Origin: Shinisaurus crocodilurus
Taxonomy: Eukaryota; Chordata; Lepidosauria; Squamata; Shinisauridae
Reading direction: 5' to 3'
Length of the DNA: 64,000 bases
Assembly: GCA_021292165.1 (NCBI GenBank)
Contig: CM037879.1
Span: forward strand, 246,451,797 to 246,515,796
Numbering within the stretch: position 1 is the stretch's first letter; each line of letters starts with the position of its first letter. The notes under the pieces are model-generated. The model made no database searches, was not told the DNA's origin, and worked only from the letters and a program-made list of their open reading frames with translations. Of the stretch, positions 10,611-20,211 are shown piece after piece. Made by a program: the position numbers and the translations under genes.

Positions 10611-10736
10611 ATCTGCATGGCACTTGAAATATGTATTCGGAATGAGACCTAGTTTGCCCATACATTTACTCAAATTAAAACCCTAAAGACTTCGGATAGT
10701 ACAATCTGAAATTGTATAAACATCTTATTAACATTT

Positions 10737-10984
10737 AGGGCTTTTCTACACAAGGCATTTATCATGTGCTTGTCATTCCCTACTCATGGTTGTTTATGGG
10801 TTCTTCAGATGATGTTGTGACCCTTCATTTTCACTTCTGTGTCTAACCAGCACTTTTGGCGAGTTTTTTTTTAAAGCAGTGAAAGTGCAGCATTTAATTG
10901 TAAAAGTGAAAGAAAGCATGATTTTCTCGTGTGTAATTGTGCTATTATGCTATACCACAGTGCCACCTAGAGGTTATGTAGTGG
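10737..10984. mobile_element. MITE fragment related to 41171-41522
   Basis: Starts AGGGCTTTTCTACACAAGGC. The right part ACCACAGTGCCACCTAGAGG is the inverse of CCTCTAGGTGGCCTTGTGGT near 41290. It is truncated where the 5S SINE begins. Confidence 0.6.
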
Positions 10985-11141
10985 CCACATGCTGAAGCTA
11001 AGCAGGTATGATCCAGGTCAGTGCTTGGGTGGGTGACTGCCTGGGCTGCCCACATCTGTTCTCGTGCACTGAGCTGGGGGTTGGACTCGATTGCCTTATA
11101 GGCCCCTTCCAGCTCTACTATTCTATGATTCTATGAAATTG
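10985..11141 (+). mobile_element. 5S rRNA-derived SINE with CR1-like tail, copy 2
   Basis: Starts inside the 5S gene: CTGAAGCTAAGCAGG, then CAGTGCTTGGGTGGGTGAC and TGCCTGGG. The whole polymerase III internal control region is kept but the first ~40 nt of 5S are missing. The tail is GGGGGTTGGACTCGATTGCC, CCCTTCCAGCTCTAC and TATTCTATGATTCTATGA, which is the CR1 terminal sequence with its ATTCTATG repeats. Confidence 0.9.
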
Positions 11142-11149
11142 TTGGTGTT

Positions 11150-11603
11150 GCCCTTTAAAGAGCTAAATGGCTAAGGACCAGAGTATCTAAAGGAATGTCT
11201 CCTCCTGGATGTACCCGCTCAGACGCTTAGGTCATCTTTGAAGGCCTTCCTCAAGGCACCCCTGCTGAAGGAAGTTAGGAGATAGCTAACAAGAGAAGGG
11301 GCCTTCTCAGTTGTGGAAGCTCAGTTGGGGACCCAAGGAAGCTTGACTGATGCCTACATTGTTGTCTTTCAGTGCCAGATGGAGACCCTTCTTTCCTCCC
11401 AGGCATTTTAGAGACTTAGTTTTTTATATTTTATGGCTCTTTTTATATATTTATGTATATATTAGTGTGCTGTTTGTTGTTTTGTGTTGTATTTTATTCA
11501 TTTAAATATTTGCACTGTATTCTATTCTTCTAACTGTTTGTAATCTGCCTACAGAACATTTGCTATTGGGCAGATTAAAAATATAATAAATAAATAAATA
11601 TAA
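11150..11603 (+). mobile_element. L2 LINE 3' fragment
   Basis: Degraded C-terminal coding remnant, then a T-rich 3' UTR. It ends GTAATCTGCCTACAGAAC, TTTGCTATTGGGCAG and (AAATA)n, the L2 terminal hairpin and tail. Confidence 0.75.
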
Positions 11604-12207
11604 TTTACAAAGATATCATCAATGCAAGTGGTGAGTCTTCTAGAAATCTCCACTGTCCAAGCCAAGTGAGGGACTGTGGTTTTCTTGATGTAGTTTCTTG
11701 AAAGGGTGGTGCAAATGCAAAGTTCAACTGGTCCAACACGCCATGTCCTTTTCAATGAGTCATTTCTTTTTTCTCGGCAACAGCAATTAACCAATCATAT
11801 TGGGAACAGCTTGTCACCTTTATGGATAATTTTGCATATAGGGGGTACTGGAAGTTCCCGGAACTATCTGGAACTAGCTTTGCCATAATAACCTTGGCCT
11901 TTATCAGTTAATTGGAGACATTCTGGTATAAGTTACTTTTCCTATGCAGAATCTCATGATTTCTGGCAATTAGCTACAAAACCTTGTAAAAGCAATTTCA
12001 TCTTTGTGAGATAATGATTTCTTTCACTAAATGGCTCTCTTTGTAAGAAGCCTGAAACTTGCTACAGGTTTGCGTATGGGGAACAGGGGATGGATAACAG
12101 GACATCCATGTTATTCTTGGCCTACCATCTGAAATGGTACTGTCTACTCTCTCATTCTGCTGCATGTTTAGATCCTGCCTAGTTTCAAAAGATGTTCAAG
12201 CTTTGAG
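11604..12207. other. Unassigned stretch
   Basis: No repeat or exon recognised. The frames at 11549-11888 are short and lack motifs. Confidence 0.4.
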
Positions 12208-12348
12208 TAGGGATGTGTGAGGAATCCAAGAGGGGAGTGAAAATCCGCCGGATTCTCTCGACTTGGTCCCATGGATTCTGTTCTGTCAACCTGCGCTGGC
12301 ACTGACTTAGTCTGACTTCAATTTTTAAAGTGGGCTGAGATTTGCGTA

Positions 12349-12379
<31 letters not shown>

Positions 12380-12500
12380 GCCGGGGAAATTTGCGCAAAA
12401 TTTGGGCCTCCACTCCAGAAATTTGTGCAGATTGCAGAGTGGAAGCCTGAATTTTGCACAAATCTGAAATTAACTGTCAAAAAATTCAGGGTGGCCCAGG
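12208..12500. mobile_element. Possible AGGGATGTG-end MITE with (AT)n
   Basis: Begins TAGGGATGTGTGAGG, the terminus shared by several MITEs in the window. It contains an (AT)n tract at about 12348-12375 and a mirrored pair, TTTGCGCAAAATTTG and AATTTTGCACAAATC. The second terminus is not found. Confidence 0.4.
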
Positions 12501-13214
12501 TGGAGTGTGTGCATATGCACTGAAAGAAGGATGCATCCATATGTTACATGCTGAACTACTTAGGTTCATGGCTTCTCAACATGTGGTATATATCTGGGTG
12601 TACTGAATGGGGGAGTGCAAACTTCCCCCCACCATGCATAAAACATAAAACAAAACAAAGCACCTAATATAAATTCTTAATCAACCACAACAAAATAAAG
12701 AATATCTCTGGCAGCTTGGGAGCATCACACTAACTAAAACCTTATAAACTCTCTTACCCAAGATGATAAGTTCCTTCTGCCACCCTTAGCTTTGCAGGAC
12801 TGTTACAGACTCTTTTTCTGAAAGATAAAATAAATTTATCAACACTGCGGCCAACTCCTCCATAGGATTTGGATGCTGTGTATAACCGTTTGCTCTTGTG
12901 ATCTGAGTTACTAAATACAGGCCTTAATTAGAACTCAGTGTAAGTGTGCTATCAATTTGGTTTAGAGAGAGTGTCTGTAATTATCTGATGCTGGGTGTGT
13001 TGCTCCCAAGGTCAAGAAACTGGAGAAATCTTAAAGCCACATATATATCAAGAAGCCTAAAACATCTTAAAACCCCTGTAAGGTACACAAAGAACTGCCA
13101 ATTATAAACATAGTTCAAATCAAATAATGCTAAACTTACAATGAGAGAAACTTCATGGCTAAAAATACAGCATAGATCAATAAAATTAAATTAAACAATG
13201 GCAAGTCCTATAAG
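12501..13214. other. Unassigned stretch
   Basis: AT-rich. The last part may be 3' untranslated sequence of the Penelope-like element that follows on the minus strand. Confidence 0.35.
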
Positions 13215-13385
13215 AAACACTACCTAAGAAATCATCATCGAGGAAGTTACAAATATGGCATCCAGTTGAATTCTTCATTGAGTCTATTTAGGGCAGCATA
13301 GCCTTTAGTGTATATATCCAGAATGTTTCCCTCTTTCTCAATAGGTGGTGTAACCTGGTTCCACATCCTTGAATCCTCTCAATAA

Positions 13386-13979
13386 TCAAAACTTCAGATC
13401 ATTTGCATCATGCCCCATGTTCATGAAATGTTTCACCACAGGGGCTGGTAGTCTTCCAGAGCGGATGCAGCTCTTGTGCTCACATATCCTTATCCTGGCA
13501 GCTCTAGTAGTCATCCCAACATATATCTGATTGCAAGGACATTTAACAGCATAAATAACCCCTTTGGTGTTGCAATTAACCAATTCCTTAATATAATGAT
13601 AACTATTGCCAGAAGGATTTTTGAGCGACTTAAGTTTAATGCAATTACTACACACACTGCAGTGGCCACACGGATAATTACCAGTAACCTTATCTCCTCC
13701 TATACTAGAAGTTATCAAGGATGGAGGAGCCTCTAAAGTACTGTGAATCAGTACATCTCTCAGGTTGTGCGCCCGTTTGTATGTGAACACTAGGTTTCTG
13801 CTGCACCTTGGAATTTCTGCCAACAGATAACAATATTTACAAATAGCAGTTCTAATTTGCGCTGTATACCCATAGTAGGTCAAGGGTACTATGAACCTTT
13901 CCTGATTAGTATGATGTTGCTTGGGTTCTAATAACATCCTTCTGTCCAAACTCTTCGCTTTATAAAACGCTTGTTTCAA
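13386..13979 (-). pseudogene. Penelope-like RT C-terminus and GIY-YIG endonuclease
   Basis: A 197-codon minus-strand frame. Residues 104-113 carry four cysteines (CGHCSVCSNC), the cysteine-rich linker typical of Penelope-like proteins. Residues 140-145 (GVIYAV) and 152-155 (IYVG) form the GIY-YIG core, variant in the first triplet. An Arg (TTR, near 158) and EH at 167-168 follow, both expected in the catalytic fold. PAPVVKHFMNMGHDANDLKF is the usual end of the nuclease domain. The frame ends at TGA directly after DLKF, but a one-base shift in the T run restores IIERIQ, so the stop is a lesion. The frame is a fragment of a longer RT-EN protein whose upstream part lies around 14000-14427 and beyond the inserted LTR. 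Confidence 0.85.
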
Positions 13980-14427
13980 TAGCCTAGAGGAGTAACCCCT
14001 TTGTTTAAGTTGCTCCAGAAGGATGTTGGCCTGTATGCAGAAGTCTCTCTCATGGTTGCAATTTCTACAGAATCTGAGCAGCTGGGATTACGGTAAATTC
14101 CTTTTCAAATAGCCAGGATGAAAACTATCATAAACCAAAAATGAACTGGCATCTGTCGCCTTCCTGTATACACCCATTTGGATTCTATAGTCATCTATTC
14201 TTACCTCCACATCTAAGAAATTAATCCTGCATTGGTGATAATTCACCACAAATTGAACTGTCTCCTGCAGACTATTAACATAGTGTTAATAGTGTGCAAA
14301 ATCCCTTAATTTTTCGACTGACCCCCTCCAAATGATGAATATATCATCCAGAAATCTTTTGTACACAACAATGTGATTGAGAAATTCATTGTTGGCAGAA
14401 AGAATTTGTTGCTGTTCCCAGTACTCC

Positions 14428-15118
14428 TGTCCGGTTTAAGGCTGGCCGGCAGCCAGCAGCTGGCTTTACTCCTGGGAGCGCTGCCAAATGTCCAGCTGAG
14501 ATAAGATAAGGGAGCTGCAGCGGGATGGGTAACAGAAGCGTGGTCTTACAATCCTAGGAGTCAAGCCGAGAGTGTTGTTCAAAAGTCCAGGGGTCGAGCA
14601 GAGGCAGTGTCAGGGTCAGTCCAAAGTCGGGTCCAAGAGTCCGGGAAGCAAAGCAGGGTTCTGGAGCAAGGTCAGGGATCAGGAAGACGAATCAAGGAGG
14701 ACGTTGTTTCCCAATACCCAGGCTTCAGTGAGTGAGTGTTGTTATACTGCCTGCTGCCTGGGCACGCCCATCTCACAGCTGGAGCTCCTTATCAGCAGGC
14801 TGAGTACAAAAGCCTCACAAGGCCGACGTCCTGGTTTGCAGCCGGACGCTGCGTCGAGGGGCCTGCATCTGTTCCTGCCGTCTCTTCTTCCTCCTCTGTC
14901 TGGGACTCAGGGCCTGCACCATCTCCACTTCTGATTCTGACTCCTCCTGGGCTGCGGAACTCCCACGGGTCATGCCAGAGGGGCCTGCCAGCTCTTCAGC
15001 TGCCTGGTCGGCCCCGTCTGGAGCAGCAGTGTCTGAACTCTGCTCCTGAGGAGTGTCCCGGGCCCTGGGTGAGTCATACTCGTCCTCAGAGGAGGATTCC
15101 TGGACGGGGGTCATGACA
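14428..15118 (-). mobile_element. Solo LTR, 691 bp, with 5-bp target duplication
   Basis: The plus strand begins TGTCCGG and ends CATGACA, so the element is TG...CA bounded. ACTCC flanks it on both sides (14423-14427 and 15119-15123), a perfect 5-bp target duplication as made by LTR-retroelement integrases. Removing it rejoins the Penelope RT sequence. The minus orientation is preferred because its segment order resembles the plus-strand LTR-like block at 15187-15836: a coding-like start, repeated GGACTTTGGACT-like phrases, and AGTAAAG near the end. Clade not determined; a Ty3/Gypsy-type solo LTR is the likeliest reading. Confidence 0.85.
14815..15114 (-). CDS. Acidic/basic reading frame at the LTR 5' edge
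   Basis: A 99-codon frame opens 4 bases inside the LTR (ATG at 15114-15112). The first half is acidic and Ser-rich (ESSSEDEYDSP near residues 6-16, later EESESEVEM). The second half is strongly basic (PRQRRKKRRQEQ, about residues 71-82). No family is recognised and no catalytic motif is visible. The LTR-like block at 15187-15836 has a frame with the same acidic-then-arginine-rich plan at the same relative place. This could be a conserved LTR-encoded peptide or the 3' end of a gene that runs into the LTR from the internal region. It could also be chance composition; it is an untested hypothetical. Confidence 0.4.
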   Translation of the reverse strand: MTPVQESSSEDEYDSPRARDTPQEQSSDTAAPDGADQAAEELAGPSGMTRGSSAAQEESESEVEMVQALSPRQRRKKRRQEQMQAPRRSVRLQTRTSAL

Positions 15119-15186
15119 ACTCCATATACAGGTTAGCTAGCTCTGGGGCAAATTTACATCCCATAGCCGTGCCTGAAATTTGCCAA

Positions 15187-15836
15187 TGTGGGGTCTTGCT
15201 TCATCAGCACCAGCTCTGACTCAGAAGAGGAGTTGGTGCAGGGTGAAGGGCTCACACCTGGGGCTGATTGCAGCCCAGGCCAGTCGACCTTGGACAGTCC
15301 CCCCTCCCCTGGGGAACAGGAGCAGGGAGAGCTGAGTGAGGACTCTCAGCTGCACGCGCTGGCCTTGGGTTGTCAGGAGGGCTCAGGGGAGGAGGGCCTT
15401 TCAGGGTTGCGGCCAGCCCAAAGACGACAGGAGAAACGCCTGGCTGAAAGGCACGTGAGCAGAAGGAGGCATAACAGGCGTCTCCTGGCCTGGTACCCGT
15501 GCCAAGACTCAGACTCAGACTGAGATCGAGGCTGGGTCAGGGTTTATAGTCTAGCTGCTGATCCTCCCATGCTCAGTGTAGAAAGCAACGACGCTGTTAC
15601 CTGGCAAGGCTTCTACGCTCCTTGATTCCCTGGATCTGAACTCCCGGCTGCTACAATTCTGGACTTGGACTTTGGACTCTTGAACCTTGATCTCCTACCC
15701 TCTGAACCCTGGACTGTCTCGACTTTGGCTTGTTTCTTGGACTGGTGTATGGTGGATGGACTTTTCGTTACTGCTTGTAGCAATAAAGAATCTGTTTGGA
15801 ACTGCACTGTCTGGCGTGATCAAGTGGGACTCAACA
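15187..15836 (+). mobile_element. LTR-like block
   Basis: Starts TGTGGGG and ends CTCAACA. The 3' part contains repeated GGACTTGGACTTTGGACT phrases and a polyadenylation signal AATAAAG at about 15782, followed by a ~50-nt U5-like end. Layout matches the solo LTR at 14428-15118 in opposite orientation. No matching target duplication was found, and its left edge coincides with the 5' truncation point of the Penelope-like element, so the exact order of events is unclear. Confidence 0.6.
15188..15523 (+). CDS. Acidic/basic reading frame in the second LTR
   Basis: A frame of about 111 codons without a clear ATG (the first codon is GTG, and the frame may start upstream). It begins with a Ser/acidic cluster (STSSDSEEELVQ), has a Pro/Glu/Ser-rich middle, then a basic block (AQRRQEKRLAERHVSRRRHN). 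It ends with DSDSD before the stop at 15521-15523. The plan parallels the frame at 15114-14815. No known domain is seen. The frame lies in what would be U3 of the LTR, so it may be the tail of an internal gene overlapping the LTR. Function unknown; it may not be translated. Confidence 0.35.
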   Translation: MGSCFISTSSDSEEELVQGEGLTPGADCSPGQSTLDSPPSPGEQEQGELSEDSQLHALALGCQEGSGEEGLSGLRPAQRRQEKRLAERHVSRRRHNRRLLAWYPCQDSDSD

Positions 15837-15859
15837 GTCAGTAGAATTGACCCTCAAAT

Positions 15860-17130
15860 TGGAAAAAAGAATTCTTAAGGGACAATTCAGCTAAAGAACA
15901 TTTGGAATTCGTAGAAGGGGATGATCCCACCGTCCTCTGATTCAATGTGCCCTCAATTCCTTCTATTCCCACCAACCTAGTTTCTCCTGCTGGTGGGATG
16001 CACAACAGGGCTTCTGAAGATGCCCATGAACTCTGGGCAGGTTCATATAAGAGGAGATGGTCTTTCAGATATCCTGGCCCCAAACCATTTAAAGATTTAT
16101 AGGTAAGTGTGTCAGAACCTTGAATTGGGCCTGGAAACGAATTGGAAGCTAGTGCAATTGATGTAAGCCCCGTGTAATATAGTCTATATAAAATGCACAC
16201 CAGAAAGTGGTCTGGGTGTGGCATTTTGCATCAGCTGCAGTCTTCAAACCCTCTTCAAGAACAGCCCCACATAGAATGTGTTGCAGGAGGAATCTAAAGG
16301 AGAGGTAATTAAGGCATGGATTACTGCGGCCAGATCTGCCTTCCCCAGGAAGGGGTGCAACTGGCACACCAGCCAAAGATGGGGAAAGGAACTCCTGACT
16401 ACGGCAGCTACCTGGACATCGAGGAGCAAAGCCAGGTCCAGAAGCACCCCTATGCTGAAAACCTGATCCTTCGAGAACAGGCTATGCTCCCTGTCCTGGA
16501 TTAGCTTATCCACTGACCGTTAGAAGCAGTGGTGTGGTGCTGCAGGCTCTCATTTAACAGTCCCCAATGCCACGCTCAACAAAGAGAGTCCAAAAATGCA
16601 GGAAGCGGTGTTGAACCATATCAACAAACTAGTTCTAGCAGTTTTCATCTCTACCAGGAGTAGGTCTTTGGGGCCTTAATTACCCATTCAAGACCACGCT
16701 ACACCAAAATACTTTGAATTACAACAGGAATAGCTCACAACAATACAGTATAGTGTTGTTGCTGGGCAAATCCATTTTACCCCAGTCAATGTGAGGATGG
16801 CAGCTAAGCTCAGAGGGAACAGAGAAGCCTCAGGGATGTGGCAGGTGACTTCCTCGTCCTGCTCATAAAAAGCATCTGTGTCTGTGCTTTGACCCTGGGA
16901 GCCCTGCCTCCACTACTGCACTGATTAGAACCGCTGTCTTGCCTGGATTGAGCCTCAGCTTGCTGACTCACAGGCAACAGTTCAAGGTTTCCCAAGCCTC
17001 TGGCATCAGTTGAAAAAGAGAAATAGAAGTGGGTATCATCAGCACAGTGAAGAAACCCCAACTCCAAACCCTGGAAGACTTCATGTAGATCAGGGGTGGG
17101 CAACATTTCTGCCCCTGAGGGCTGCTGACA
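15860..17130 (-). mobile_element. Decayed L2 LINE, RT fragment
   Basis: Minus-strand remnants in order: PQG...LIYMK near 17130-17080, CADDTHFYFSF near 17040 (catalytic Tyr changed to Cys), then SIGVLLDLALLLDVQV and ITSPLD...NTFYVGL at 16470-16260. YKSLNGLGPGYLKDHLL (about 16100) and short C-terminal blocks to about 15860 follow. Many stops and shifts mark it as old. Positions 16515-16800 do not fit L2 and may be a further insertion. No 3' tail is present. Confidence 0.75.
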
Positions 17131-17510
17131 GAGATGGGCGGGGTGGGGGCAGGCTCGCTGGATGCTCGGCGAGCGTTGCTGCTGCGTCCGCTGGACTGGG
17201 CCAAAAGTTAGTGCCAGCCGAGCCGCTTGCCGGACTTCCGGGTTCCCGGTGGTGCGTTTTTTCCGTAGAAAATGGTATAAGATACATTAAAATTGGCCGT
17301 GATTTGTGTAACTTGCACAAATCGTGGCCATTTTTAACATTTCTTACGCCATTTTCTACATTAAAAATGCACCGCCGGGAACCCGGAAGTCGCTTCCTCG
17401 GCTTGGCTGAGGAGAACACAAGTCAAGCCGGGGAAACAGGTAGGTGGGACGGAGTTCGGGAGGTTGAGCCCGGCGAGTTCACTGGACTTCCACCCCCTCA
17501 CACATCCCTA
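17131..17510. mobile_element. Palindromic GC-end MITE, family T, copy 2
   Basis: Same arms and centre as 7726-8104: GGACTTCCGGGTTCCCGGTG at left, CCGCCGGGAACCCGGAAGTC at right. The core has CGTGATTTGTGTAACTTGC and GCACAAATCGTGGCC, ending CACATCCCTA. It interrupts or abuts the decayed L2. Confidence 0.7.
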
Positions 17511-18767
17511 CATGCAGCTCCACCTCAGCGCCCATTGGATCTTGCTTGCTGGCGGGCATAGCTGGGCTACTAACCAGGGTTCAGCCTTCCATGCCTGGTC
17601 AGCTTGTTCATCCAGGTTTAATTCCTGGATCATAAAGGGCTTCCCCATTACTGGGGTTAGGGTGAGGAACAGGAGAAGGAAGGTATTGTGATGGCGAATG
17701 TTGAAGATTAGAGCAAGAATCATATAACATCCTAGGCGACCTGAACTTAAGGAAATTATATGCTTGCTGTGTGTGACCTGGGGCTACCTGCAAACTCTCT
17801 TGGCTGTTAAATTGTGTAAAAGTAGAACTACAACAAAATAAATAAATACTTCAGGTTAAATTTTCTTAGGTAAGTAAGTGTGTGTGTGTGTGTGTGTGTG
17901 TTTTAAGTGTAACTTTTGGCTTGGGGTTCACTATTAGATTTTGCAGAGTTGATAAAAACTCCAAGTCACCAAGTTCTAAGCGAAGCTGACTTTCCTCAGC
18001 CAAGAAAGGATGCCCTGCAGGCATCGCTCCATGCCAGAGCAGTTTAGGTGGCCTATAAATGTTCTTAGCTTCAACTAACTAGTTTCTGGGCAGTTAAACA
18101 CACAGTAAGAAATAAGGAGATGGAGCCCTTGATTTTAAAATGTCAACTTATTGAACATCTTTTCTTAAAAGAGCAATTTCCTATTCATATTCCTAATGAG
18201 GAAGTCAATGCCATACTGGACATAATTGCATCTTTTACACATTATTGCAGGTGCGTCAGCTCTTTGATGTTAATCAGGAGGCAGAGTTTGGTCTACTTTA
18301 AAGTGAATCTTGAGTTTTCTGATCTTATCATTGTAAATGGGATTTAAAACACACACACACACACACACACCTGGTCTCTATACCTGACATGGATTTGAAA
18401 TGAGCTCTGAATTTGCAGCATTCCTTTCTCAGATTGCTGTCAGAGCAAAACTGTCTGTCCTCGTGGCAGGTGGAAAATAGAAGGGTCTAACAAGAAGTGA
18501 CTGCAGCAAGACCTGTGTGTCAGAAGGTGGGTCATGTTGGGCAGTTACAAAACAGGAAGGGGGAATTTAAAGTGGAGAAGCAGGAGGGAAGGTGATGCTG
18601 AATCCCCTCAAAAACAATTCTCCCTAGTTTCCTTTCTCCCAGCAGGGTTTACATCCAACCTGGGGGGGGGGGCTTCAGAAGGAAATGCAAAGGTGTGGGA
18701 AGGGTTCAGCACCTCACCTCCCCCCACTTTTCCTTTGCATGAAATCACCCTGATAATCCACCTCTCT
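17511..18767. other. Unassigned stretch with two microsatellites
   Basis: Contains (GT)n at 17878-17901, (AC)n at 18350-18371 and a G10 run near 18661. No exon or repeat family recognised. Confidence 0.45.
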
Positions 18768-18776
18768 TTGATATCT

Positions 18777-20202
18777 CATCATCATCAGGCGATCACTCGT
18801 GACCGAGTAAGATTGTCTTCCGGGATAAAAGGAGGAAATTCTAAAGAAGATTGTGTAGACTCTAGCGATGGGTCCGTAAGTGACTGTGGAGGCCAATTCT
18901 AGATCCACACAGCTTCCCACAGTGAGGACACAGGTTACCAGATAGAAGATGGTCCTGTAAAGGATTCATTTGACGTGCTTTTCGCTTAGCACGTTTCTCC
19001 CTTTCACCTTGCACTCGGGCTTCTTCAAAGTCCATGGAACCTTTGTGAAAGGCCAACCTCCATTTAGATCGTTCATGGGCCAGAGCTTCCCAGTTTTCGA
19101 TGTTTATATTGCATTTTTTTAGATTAGCCTTATGAACATCTTTAAACCTCTTATATTGACCACCGATATTCCGCTTTCCATCCTTGAGTTGGGAGTAAAG
19201 TAACTGCTTTGGGAGGCGGCAGTCAGGCATTCGAACAACATGACCGGTCCACTGAAGTTGGCGTTGAAGGATCATTTTTTCAATGCTAGTAGTCTTTGCT
19301 TCTTCCAGTACACTGACATTTGTTCGCCTATCTTCCCAAGTAATTTGCAGGATTTTCCGGAGGCAACGTTGATGAAACCTTTCAAGGAGGTGGAAGTGAC
19401 GTTTATAGATAGTCCATGTTTCGCAGGCATACAATAAAGTTGGTAATACAATGGCTTCATAAACCAGTGTTTTGGTCTTCTTACAAATATCCCGATCCTC
19501 GAACACTCTATGTTTCATTCGAGAAAATGCGGCACTTGCGGAGCTCAGACGATGCTGGATTTCACTGTCGATGTTAGCTGTAACAGAAAGATAGCTGCCA
19601 AGATAGAGAAAATGATCGACATTTTCCAGTATTGTCCCGCCAAGCTGGATAGATGGCATCACCAAAGGGTTGGCTTGCACTTGCTGATGAAGCACTTTGG
19701 TTTTTTTGATGTTAAGTGAGAGACCAAGTTTTTCGTATGCTTCTGCAAAAGCATTTAGGATAGTTTGGAGATCGTCCTCTGAATGTGCGGAGACCACATT
19801 ATCATCAGCATACTGAAGTTCCACAACGGAGGTTGTAATTACCTTACTTTTTGCTTTCAGCCTGCTGAGATTAAAAAGCTTTCCATCTGTTCGATATATA
19901 ATTCCCACACCGGTGGGAAGTTTCCCCTTGACAAGATGTAAAACCATGGCGATGAAAATGGCAAATAATGTTGGGGCGATAACACATCCCTGTTTAACAC
20001 CTGATCCCACTTTAAATGGAGCACCATGAGAGCCGTTGTTGTCCAAAACCGTTGCCGTCATGTTGTCATGGAGAAGTCGCAAGATATTCACAAATTTATT
20101 GGGGCATCCAATTTTCATAAGGATAGTCCAGAGAGCTGTACGGTCTACAGTATCAAAGGCCTTAGCCAGATCGATAAATGCCATATAAAGGGGTTGATTT
20201 TG
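18777..20202 (-). mobile_element. RTE-like LINE, 5'-truncated copy A
   Basis: A 1.43-kb insertion. The 9-bp repeat TTGATATCT lies at both edges (18768-18776 and 20203-20211), a target duplication. The 3' end on the minus strand is CGAGTGATCGCCTGATGATGATG, shown here in parts: GAGTGATCGCC, then (TGA)n, a short tandem-repeat tail as in the RTE group rather than poly-A. The sequence is highly similar to copy B (56972-60292) up to position ~20199, where homology stops. Clade assignment beyond RTE-like is tentative. Confidence 0.85.
18862..20184 (-). CDS. RTE-like LINE reverse transcriptase C-terminal part, open
   Basis: A 440-codon uninterrupted frame, beginning inside the RT because the insertion is truncated. 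IDLAKAFDTV at residues 4-13, GVKQGC at 62-67 and catalytic YADD at 125-128 are intact. KTKVLHQ (thumb side), YLGSYLS and a long C-terminal region with LQWTGHVVRMPD follow. A perfect C2H2 zinc-finger pattern closes the protein (C419, C422, H435, H439; C-x2-C-x12-H-x3-H). The zinc finger probably binds nucleic acid during target priming (inference). The frame lacks the endonuclease and RT N-terminus, so it is not an autonomous gene. That it stayed open suggests a recent insertion. The initiator Met is an internal residue. Confidence 0.85.
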   Translation of the reverse strand: MAFIDLAKAFDTVDRTALWTILMKIGCPNKFVNILRLLHDNMTATVLDNNGSHGAPFKVGSGVKQGCVIAPTLFAIFIAMVLHLVKGKLPTGVGIIYRTDGKLFNLSRLKAKSKVITTSVVELQYADDNVVSAHSEDDLQTILNAFAEAYEKLGLSLNIKKTKVLHQQVQANPLVMPSIQLGGTILENVDHFLYLGSYLSVTANIDSEIQHRLSSASAAFSRMKHRVFEDRDICKKTKTLVYEAIVLPTLLYACETWTIYKRHFHLLERFHQRCLRKILQITWEDRRTNVSVLEEAKTTSIEKMILQRQLQWTGHVVRMPDCRLPKQLLYSQLKDGKRNIGGQYKRFKDVHKANLKKCNINIENWEALAHERSKWRLAFHKGSMDFEEARVQGEREKRAKRKARQMNPLQDHLLSGNLCPHCGKLCGSRIGLHSHLRTHR

Positions 20203-20211
20203 TTGATATCT

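Larger units (their letters stand above)
13215..15186 (-). mobile_element. Penelope-like retroelement, split by a solo LTR
   Basis: The RT part lies at both sides of an inserted LTR. Between 15186 and 15120 the minus strand reads QISGTAMGCKFAPELANLYM, the Penelope RT motif B region. Below 14427 it resumes with YWEQQQ, then VVYKRFLDDIFIIW, the RT catalytic block (FLDD in place of the usual YxDD). A spacer and a GIY-YIG endonuclease frame follow. Penelope-like elements prime at chromosomal nicks using this fused nuclease. The 5' part is absent (truncated at about 15186), and the spacer contains stops. The most C-terminal coding part continues below 13386 after a one-base frame shift, reading IIERIQGCG and RKRETFWIYTLKAMLP. 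Confidence 0.87.

Noticed and set aside
10985..11141. 5S rRNA gene
   Set aside because: Only the internal promoter part of 5S is kept; the rest is CR1-like tail.
17092..17130. CAGGGGTGGGC as the left hAT terminus of the 17.1-kb MITE
   Set aside because: This sequence encodes the PQG...YMK part of the decayed L2, so the MITE starts further right.
18862..20184. Host C2H2 zinc-finger gene
   Set aside because: The single finger is the C-terminus of a reverse transcriptase frame with YADD, and the insertion has a target duplication.
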